NCBI GenBank assembly: GCA_025642075.2
Contig: JAODUO010000864.1
Location: 62,001-126,000 of the forward strand
Direction of reading: 5' to 3'
Length of the DNA: 64,000 nt
Origin: Ridgeia piscesae
Taxonomy: Eukaryota > Annelida > Polychaeta > Sabellida > Siboglinidae
Part shown: piece after piece, positions 56,320 through 64,000 of the stretch
Layout of the letters: every line of letters begins with the position of its first letter
Numbering within the stretch: the stretch's first letter is position 1
Notes under the pieces: generated by a model
What the model was told of the DNA's origin: nothing
The model's database searches: none
Seen by the model: the letters and a program-made list of their open reading frames with translations, nothing else
Translations under genes and position numbers: made by a program

Positions 56320-56838
56320 GTGCCGAAAATACGGACGACAGTTTATGCTAAACGTATATTTCCGCATTGTATGAACTGTGCATTAACGCACCGTGAGATC
56401 ACAGGTCTGATATTTGGACATAGTTACACAAGCGATGAGTCCATAATTACATCGATAGGCATCGGCCGCGCATTACCGGCGGGGCCCGCCTCCGTCGACG
56501 GGCCCGATGGCGTCGACACCCGTCTGATAACATGTGCTATATTACCTCGTCCGAAGCAGACCGGCCCGACGACTATAATTTTGTTCGCTCGAACAAGTCT
56601 CCTTCTTGTTTTTGTCGCTGCCGCATGCATGGTCGACGTGGGTGAACTGAAGAGAGGGCGTTTTCCTTTATTTCGTCATAAGGGATCCTCTCCATATGTG
56701 TTACGTGCCGTTCCTGCTGTTGTGTCACTCTACACACGTGACCGCTACACTGTTGTCCCACTGTTGTTAACCATGGGTTGTCACGCGCTGTGCAAACTAT
56801 GTCATTTACCTCATCCATTTGTGCTGGAGAAATGTTAA
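56320..56838 (+). CDS. 172-codon ORF, unrecognised, possibly chance
   Basis: This is the longest ORF of ordinary composition outside repeats and the known genes. It contains a Pro/Gly/Asp stretch around codons 50-65 and one hydrophobic segment (TIILFARTSLLLVFVAAA). No domain was recognised, and no clear acceptor or donor pair frames it. The opposite strand is also partly open. It follows directly on a short minisatellite. Probably non-coding, listed because of its length. Confidence 0.15.
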   Translation: MPKIRTTVYAKRIFPHCMNCALTHREITGLIFGHSYTSDESIITSIGIGRALPAGPASVDGPDGVDTRLITCAILPRPKQTGPTTIILFARTSLLLVFVAAACMVDVGELKRGRFPLFRHKGSSPYVLRAVPAVVSLYTRDRYTVVPLLLTMGCHALCKLCHLPHPFVLEKC

Positions 56839-56939
56839 GCCTTCGCCGGTTGCCAAATGATTAGGACAATGTGTCCATTGGCGACCGAGAATGTCTACAA
56901 TGAAGAAACAGACATCAGTGGCCGTTTGCAGTACTGTAT

Positions 56940-56993
56940 TTATCATCATCATCATCATTATTCATCATCATCATCATTATTATCATTATTATT

Positions 56994-57034
<41 letters not shown>

Positions 57035-57040
57035 TATCAT

Positions 57041-57087
<47 letters not shown>

Positions 57088-57145
57088 TATCATTATTATT
57101 ATTATCATTATCAGTATCAGTATCATTATCATTCATCATTATCAT

Positions 57146-57213
<68 letters not shown>

Positions 57214-57225
57214 TATCACCGTCAT
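56940..57225. repeat. (CAT)n microsatellite
   Basis: About 290 bp of ATC/CAT triplets with TAT and CAG interruptions. It encodes poly-His, poly-Ile or poly-Asp by frame, so ORFs here are artefacts. Confidence 0.95.
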
Positions 57226-57229
57226 CATC

Positions 57230-58079
57230 AGTATCATCGCTTTGAAAATATAGAATATTCCACTCCCAGCTTGGTTTTGTTTTGGATACATTTAAATTTT
57301 GGTAAGCGCTAATTATGCAATGAGAATACTTGCGAAACACTGATACATTGGTATTCCAGTGTGTGTCGTATTCATCATGGTGATATCGACTGACATTCAT
57401 ATATTTCTCACCGATCTCTTGCGTGTATAAGCGCATATACAAACATTCAATATTGAAACGCTTTAGATGACTTGTGGCCAATTCTGGTTAATACTGTTAG
57501 AACACAACATATGTATACGTTTACCTTCCTAAAGGTGCAAGAAAACGGGCATGAACGAAATTGCTCCAGTTCTGAAAAGACGTCAGGCATCGTACCACCG
57601 TCCTGACGTTCTAACCATTAGACCACCGCGCCCCTCTGAAGGTTACACCGAAACATGGAAAAAACTCTTGTATTTTTTTATCAGCAAATAAATCGAGATA
57701 TTACCGCAGACAGTCTGACTCCGGCGGAAGCAAATAATTCGTTGATACACTAGCAGCAGCCGCTTTCGCCATACGAATTGACACCCGACGGTTTTAGATA
57801 GAAATGTAAAAAATCTTTAGTGATTCGAGCAATTCGGGTTGTCGATATAAAATACAACATCCTTCAATGTGGTTATTTACAGGAATGTTTACTCTGAGCG
57901 GGAATATAGGCGGCACCACATGTTTCATCCGATTACTCCCAGGAATGTCGATTACGAACAGACATCTGCACGTGGGAAGATTCGTGGCACCGCGTGGCGT
58001 GTCTATAAAAATTCATGGCGATTACGTGCGCAAAGGAAACACCTCGCAACGACTTCCCGCGAACGTTTTAACCGTCTTG
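57230..58079. other. Intergenic, no gene recognised apart from a SINE-like head
   Basis: Unique sequence with the tRNA-like remnant at 57565-57640. Confidence 0.5.
57565..57640 (-). mobile_element. tRNA-like SINE head remnant
   Basis: On the minus strand: GGGGCGCGGTGGTCTAATGG then TTAGAACGTCAGGACGG, which matches a tRNA 5' half with its A-box. The 3' half and B-box are not convincing. Likely a truncated SINE. Confidence 0.35.
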
Positions 58080-58500
58080 TTTGTTGCTCGTCTTTGTGGA
58101 GGCGGTGACGATGTCTTTGATCGACGGACATAATCCGTCCCAGGCACCACGCGTGAAGCCGCCATCTGGTCGGTTCGTCTTCAGCTCTCGTGGCGTAGAC
58201 CGTAGACGACCGTGGACCACGGCGGCTGCTGCGTTCGTCGCCTCGTCGTGGCGGCGTGAGGAGTGACGGTGTGATCGTAGTTGACAGACGACGTTGTCGA
58301 CGGGTGTCGCCTCGCGCCGTGTGGCTATGTCGGCGCCGTGGACACGTCCGTCAGCTGCCAACTCGCGTTTGTCTTCCCGCCACCTCCGTAACGAGGGAAT
58401 AGTCGTTCTTTGGCTAGGCGTGGACAAGTCGAGGACAGCCAGAGACGACGGGATGCGACAAATAAAACGGGGCTGGGCGAACACATGAAATAGAGGTTGT
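58080..58500. other. CpG-rich block with open frames on both strands, not recognised
   Basis: The block is open for about 140 codons on the minus strand (ending at 58068) and partly open on the plus strand. The minus frame has a segment rich in Arg and Ala (AATNAAAAVVHGRL type) and a tail KDIVTASTKTSNKQDG. It is bounded on the right by the ACAG array. It could be a terminal exon or a CpG-rich promoter. No family was recognised. Confidence 0.2.
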
Positions 58501-58529
58501 CTTAGTCTAACGAGGTGTTGGAAAGTGGG

Positions 58530-58952
<423 letters not shown>

Positions 58953-59344
58953 AAAGAATAAAACCAAACAGCAACACAAATGCATGTAGCAATTCGAATT
59001 CATCAATCGACATTTACAAAGCCTGTGCGTACATTCATGCACCCACGGAGCATACGTTGCCGTACGTTCATGTGTGTATCGGGTGCTGCAACTACGACTA
59101 CGTGGACTCTAGACGCATGTGTCAGTTGAACGCTGTTGAACAGGTATACCTGTCATGAGCTCCAGATTTAGCAGCCGGCTACCTGGATCCTGCCACCCGA
59201 CACCGCCGAGCCGTGCCGAACACATGGTTAGGCAGCGGTTCGATGTTTTTCGTCATCCAGACAAAATACCCAAACTTACGTAAACGCCTTTCTAGTCTTA
59301 AACTTCAGTGTATCATTTATATGTCATAATAACAGCGTAGCACA

Positions 59345-59694
59345 TGCGCTTTCGTACGCACGTACGCACGTACGCACGTACGCACGTACGCAGACAGGCA
59401 GGCGGACATGCGGACATGTGGGTAGGCGGGCGCAGACAGACAGACAGACAGGCAGACAGGCAGGCAGCAGGCAGACAGGCAGGCAGACAGGCAGACAGGC
59501 AGGCAGACAGGCAGACAGACACACAGGACACACAGACACGACAGACACAGACAACAGACACACAGACACAGCACAGACACAGACACAGACACAGACACAG
59601 ACAAGACACAGACACACAGACACACAGACACACAGACACACAGACACAGACACAGACACAGACACAACAGACACAGACACACAGACACACAGAC

Positions 59695-59726
<32 letters not shown>
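59345..59726. repeat. Mixed CGTA, ACAG, GGCAGACA and ACAC simple repeat
   Basis: Starts with (CGTACGCA)n, then GGCAGACAGG units, then ACACAG and ACAG units. A second tract of the same family as 58530-58952, separated by about 390 bp of unique sequence. Confidence 0.95.
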
Positions 59727-59727
<1 letters not shown>

Positions 59728-59870
59728 ACATAGGGCGTAGTAGAACTGTCCTCGAGATACGTCCAGGAAGAGTATATTATTGAACATAAAATTAAGCGCA
59801 GGCGACTAATTACAAACAGTAATTATACAACACAAATAATGAAATAACAATAAACAACAACAAAACGAAC

Positions 59871-59958
59871 ACTCTTTTGTGTTTATCGCTTCACTTCTTT
59901 GCGTCTTCACTGGGTAAAGAAAAGACGCAAAGAAGTGAAGCGATAAACACAAAAGAGT
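59871..59958. repeat. Perfect 37-bp inverted repeat with 14-nt loop
   Basis: Left arm 59871-59907, right arm 59922-59958, no mismatch. Arms contain ATCGCTTCACTTC and GAAGTGAAGCGAT. The loop is CACTGGGTAAAGAA. A long perfect hairpin of this kind would form a cruciform or block polymerases; it sits at the left border of the 29-bp array. Confidence 0.95.
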
Positions 59959-59963
59959 ATCAG

Positions 59964-61867
59964 ACGAGCCAAGGGCACGATGATAGCAATATACGAGCCA
60001 AGAGCACGGTGATAGCAATAGACGAGCCAAGAGCATGTTGATAGCAATATACGAGCCAAGAGCATGTTGATAGCAATAGACGAGCCAAGAGCACGGTGAT
60101 AGCAATAGACGAGCCAAGAGCACGGTGATAGCAATAGACGAGCCAAGAGCATGTTGATAGCAATATACGAGCCAAGAGCACGGTGATAGCAATAGACGAG
60201 CCAAGAGCACGACTAATTACAACAGAATTATACAACACAAATAATGAAAAACAATAAACAACAATAAAACGAACACAAGCACACTGGGTGATAGAAAGAC
60301 GGCAAAGAGTGCAGTGATAACAATATAACGAGCCAAGAGCACGGTGATAGCAATAGACGAGCCAAGAGCACGGTGATAGCAATAGACGAGCCAAGAGCAC
60401 GTTGATAGCAATATACGAGCCAAGAGCACGTTGATAGCAATAGACGAGCCAAGAGCACGGTGATAGCAATATACGAGCCAAGGCACGGTGATAGCAATAG
60501 ACGAGCCAAGGCACGTTGATAGCAATAGACGAGCCAAGAGCAGGTGATAGCAATATACGAGCCAAGAGCACGGTGATAGCAATAGACGAGCCAAGAGCAT
60601 CGTGTGATAGCAATAGACGAGCCAAGAGCACGGTGATAGCAATAGACGAGCCAAGAGCACGTTGATAGCAATAGACGAGCCAAGAGCACGGTGATAGCAA
60701 TAGACGAGCCAAGAGCACGGTGATAGCAATATACGAGCCAAGAGCACGGTGATAGCAATATACGAGCCAAGAGCACGGTGATAGCAATAGACGAGCCAAG
60801 AGCACGGTGATAGCAATAACGAGCCAAGAGCACGGTGATAGCAATATACGAGCCAAGAGCATGTTGATAGCAATAGACGAGCCAAGACCACGGTGATAGC
60901 AATAGACGAGTCAAGAGCACGGTGACAGCAATAGACGAGCCAAGAGCACGGTGATAGCAATAGACGAGCCAAGAGCACGGTGATAGCAATAGACGAGCCA
61001 AGAGCACGGTGATAGCAATAGACGAGCCAAGAGCACGGTGATAGCAATAGACGAGCCAAGAGCACGGTGATAGCAATAGACGAGCCAAGAGCACGGTGAC
61101 AGCAATAGACGAGCCAAGAGCACGGTGATAGCAATAGACGAGCCAAGAGCACGGTGATAGCAATATACGAGCCAAGAGCACGGTGATAGCAATAGACGAG
61201 CCAAGAGCACGGTGACAGCAATAGACGAGCCAAGAGCACGGTGATAGCAATAGACGAGCCAAGAGCACGGTGATAGCAATAGACGAGCCAAGAGCACGGT
61301 GATAGCAATATACGAGCCAAGAGCACGGTGATAGCAATAACGAGCCAAGAGCACGGTGACAGCAATAGACGAGCCAAGAGCACGGTGATAGCAATAGACG
61401 AGCCAAGAGCACGGTGATAGCAATAGACGAGCCAAGAGCACGGTGATAGCAATATACGAGCCAAGAGCACGGTGACAGCAATAGACGAGCCAAGAGCACG
61501 GTGACAGCAATAGACGAGCCAAGAGCACGGTGATAGCAATAGACGAGCCAAGAGCACGGTGATAGCAATAGACGAGCCAAGAGCACGGTGATAGCAATAG
61601 ACGAGCCAAGAGCACGGTGACAGCAATAGATGAGCCAAGAGCACGGTGACAGCAATAGACGAGCCAAGAGCACGGTGATAGCAATAGACGAGCCAAGAGC
61701 ACGGTGATAGCAATAGACGAGCCAAGAGCACGGTGACAGCAATAGACGAGCCAAGAGCACGGTGATAGCAATAGACGAGCCAAGAGCACGGTGACAGTAA
61801 TAGACGAGCCAAGAGCACGGTGATAGCAATAGACGAGCCAAGGGCACGGTGATAGCAATAGACGAGG
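59964..61867. repeat. 29-bp minisatellite, 1.9 kb
   Basis: About 62 copies of a 29-bp unit with GACGAGCCAAGAGCACGGTG followed by ATAGCAATA. Three main variants: ATAGCAATAG, ACAGCAATAG and ATAGCAATAT. It is interrupted at 60210-60315 by a diverged copy of the left flank (59806-59945). The minus strand has no stop in any of its three frames, giving pseudo-ORFs of 300-570 codons. Confidence 0.97.
60209..60316. repeat. Second copy of the array's left flank inside the array
   Basis: About 70 bp (GACTAATTACAA, CACAAATAATGAAA, AACAATAAACAACAA) match 59806-59870. After that comes ACTGGGT-GATAGAAAGACGG, like the hairpin loop and right arm. This shows duplication of flank plus array start. Confidence 0.8.
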
Positions 61868-61987
61868 AGTGGGGTATTCGTTGACAGCACCCGGGGTGAG
61901 AGCCGTCAACGAGTGACGTTTGCAAGACGAGTGTCATCAATCAGTCGTCAGTTGACAGCCACGCACCAGTAGGTTTGTGTCGCTTAC

Positions 61988-62084
61988 GTGACGCCAAGTG
62001 CTTCCAGGAGTCTCCCCCCAGCCCTCGCGTCCCTGACTCGGATGATATTCAGTGCGAGTAGTCTCCAGGCTTCCCTGGGCGTGC
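61988..62084 (-). CDS. Candidate internal exon, death-fold-like C-terminal helix
   Basis: A 97-nt open stretch on the minus strand between a TTACAG acceptor and a CAC|GTAAGC donor. One frame reads PREAWRLLALNIIRVRDARA and GGRLLEALGV. The pattern RLL...R..RA..G.LLEAL resembles the last helices of death or CARD domains, which are abundant in molluscs. If the donor is not used, the same frame stops at TAA directly after GVT, so it could also be a final exon. No partner exons were found, so this is a weak call. Confidence 0.35.
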
Positions 62085-62365
62085 CTGTAACGAAATACGC
62101 AGGACCGGAAGTTACTACATCGCGTCCGGTACGAAATATAATACGTGTGCTTCTTCTATAAATAATCGGGGGCCCAAGGTCGATCGCGATGATTTGGAGT
62201 AACGCCTCGTTTGATGACGGGCCAAAGTCCCTCGATATTTCTGTTGGGGATATAATCGAGACGCACCCATTGTGAGACTAAACCTGGGTTAAGGGTAAGG
62301 CCGGTTGTAGCTATTATGTCTGACATTTCAACTGCCCCTTCACGAATTGTGACAGAAACACAAGT
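62085..62365. other. Unique sequence, no gene seen
   Basis: Upstream of the candidate exon on the minus strand. Nothing recognised. Confidence 0.5.
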
Positions 62366-62367
62366 AG

Positions 62368-62368
<1 letters not shown>

Positions 62369-62434
<66 letters not shown>
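62369..62434. repeat. (TA)n microsatellite
   Basis: About 33 TA units. Confidence 0.97.
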
Positions 62435-62439
<5 letters not shown>

Positions 62440-62924
62440 AGATAGCTTTTTTGCCATGTGTTCACATTGTAGTTACAATAAAACATTGGAATATGTAATG
62501 ATATTAGTCGTCGTACTAGTACATTCACATGAAAATACATTCACATGCACCAAACGATGATGATAAATATACTACTACTTTAATTAAATAAATAAATAAG
62601 AACAATCACATAAAAATATCCGAATAAATTATTTTTCTTTATAACATCGATAACTAATTGATACGATCTAGTAGAAATATATTAGCTTAAAATGTAAAAT
62701 ATGAAATAAAATAATATATAATACATTATGATAAAATATACACACTAAAACCTCTCCGGAACGTGGAATGTGTGTTTGCTTCGGGTGGGAGAAAAATCGC
62801 TTCTGTTTTGACAGGGCTTGAACGGCTAAAGGGAAAAAGCTAGTACTAAAGCGGTTGATCCTGGTTTTTATGGATCTGAATCGGCGACTAGATGGAAGAG
62901 GTTCAAATAGGTCATGGGCAGGAT

Positions 62925-62928
<4 letters not shown>
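62435..62928. other. AT-rich unique sequence, no gene seen
   Basis: No exon-like structure noticed. Confidence 0.5.

Positions 62929-63005
<77 letters not shown>
62929..63005. repeat. (TA)n microsatellite
   Basis: About 38 TA units. Confidence 0.97.
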
Positions 63006-63009
<4 letters not shown>

Positions 63010-63400
63010 GCGACAAATTCTGTCAGACGAAGAAACCGTGCAACTGCTACATTATTGTATGATAATTATCTAAATGTAGGACAGCATCCCAATAAACGTG
63101 GAGGAATTTGAGCTAAACAAACACTGCATGTTATAAATGAGGATGCTGGTGAATTATCTGAGTAAACAATGCTCGATTGGAGCAATTGATCTGCGAGGAA
63201 CCGACGTTTGAAGCCGGTAAACACGAGCGAGGAATGTGGGGATGACCTCGTTGCTTGATTCTCTCACGAGCGCCGATGTCTCAGAGTTGCTGAGTTGTCA
63301 CCAGACTCCACAATGTTTTTCATGGTAGGTTTGAGGAAATCTTTCATATCATCCAAAAATGCAGTTGAGGAGAGCAGGAGTGGGATAGGGGGAATGAAGA
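63006..63400. other. Unique sequence, no gene seen
   Basis: No domain-bearing frame noted. Confidence 0.5.
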
Positions 63401-63404
63401 GTAG

Positions 63405-63551
63405 ACATAATAGACAGAGATTCAGACAAGACAAACAGAAGAGGAGAAAGAGACGGAGAGAGGGAAAGAGAGGGAGAGAAAGAAGGATGGAGGGAGGGAG
63501 ATAGCGAGGAAGGGAGAGGGTGATGGGATGAAGCGAGATGAAGGAAAGGAA

Positions 63552-63593
<42 letters not shown>

Positions 63594-63725
63594 AGAGGGA
63601 GAGGGAGAGAGAGAACGAGGGAAAGAAAGTTAACGAGGGAGAGGGAATCGGGGATAGAGGGAGGAAAGAGGGTGCGATGAGACAGAAAGAGCCCGACTGG
63701 GGGAGCGAGAGGGAGAGACAGGGGA
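63405..63725. repeat. Purine-rich (GA/GGGA) tract
   Basis: About 320 bp almost free of pyrimidines on the plus strand, with a pure (GA)n run at 63556-63588. Such mirror-type purine tracts can form triplex DNA. Confidence 0.9.
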
Positions 63726-64000
63726 GGCGGTGATATTATTATGATCATTAAAGTAAATGAACGTTACCTCTTTAATTAAGTGCAGCGTCTTCGACCGACG
63801 CACTTAGCAGTGACCACAGACAAGGAGCGCGGTGATAGATTGACCCTACACTCTGGTTATTGCAGTGGTTTGTGTGGCGTTGACACTGATCCACTGAAGT
63901 GAAGCTAGTCTGCAAAGGTCAGGTAGTCGCTTCTAGCGGTGGGAAAGAATAAGACATATAATGGTCAGATCAATGGGTGCCGCTGTCTAACCACATTATG

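Noticed and set aside
56857..57481. Poly-His, poly-Ile and poly-Asp ORFs
   Set aside because: Frames of the CAT triplet array.
60217..61940. Hydrophobic 300-570-codon ORFs, at first like a repeat membrane protein
   Set aside because: All three frames are open because of the 29-bp unit; no start context, splice support or conserved variation. Kept only as a low-interest finding.

Overview
This is a window of animal nuclear DNA. Coding sequence lies in short exons with GT-AG introns, separated by many minisatellites, microsatellites and transposon remnants. There are no operons, Shine-Dalgarno sites or CRISPR arrays. The gene content suggests a lophotrochozoan, most likely a mollusc: a single UBR1/2-type ligase, a NUDT14-type Nudix hydrolase, and a secreted protein joining a fibrinogen-like domain to a farnesoic-acid-O-methyltransferase-like domain. 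That placement is an inference.

Layout. From 69 to 28332 (minus strand) lie the first 28 exons of a UBR1/UBR2-type N-recognin E3 ubiquitin ligase, about 989 codons. They cover the UBR box, the ClpS-like domain, a long helical middle part and the winged-helix region. The RING end lies beyond the left edge. A 329-bp head-to-head intergenic stretch (28333-28661) separates its start codon from that of a complete five-exon NUDT14-like UDP-sugar pyrophosphatase gene (28662-35999, plus strand). On the minus strand, 45329 to 37602 carries a secreted or membrane-anchored protein: hydrophobic N-terminus, fibrinogen-related domain (FReD), Methyltransf_FA-like domain, Cys-rich C-terminal domain. From about 45.4 kb to the end the window is gene-poor. 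It holds a candidate solo LTR, retrotransposon relics, tRNA-derived SINE-like pieces, very long CA, CAT and ACAG microsatellites, a 1.9-kb 29-bp minisatellite, and one weak death-domain-like exon near 62.0 kb.

Most notable observations. (1) The UBR gene has two homologous, phase-matched 99-nt exons separated by only 42 bp, the classic arrangement for mutually exclusive splicing by steric hindrance. (2) Many UBR intron minisatellites start exactly at exon borders, and their units contain the end of the exon plus its 5' splice site (or the acceptor), giving long rows of duplicate splice sites. (3) A foldback/Mutator-like element with about 150-190-bp inverted repeats built of short subrepeats has a perfect 9-bp target duplication. 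(4) A 1022-bp hAT-like element has a perfect 8-bp target duplication. (5) A perfect 37-bp inverted repeat sits at the start of the 29-bp array. (6) UBR exon 13 is one base short of what the reading frame needs.

All exon borders were read by eye from splice motifs, reading-frame phase and remembered family similarity. No alignment, gene predictor or transcript data was used.
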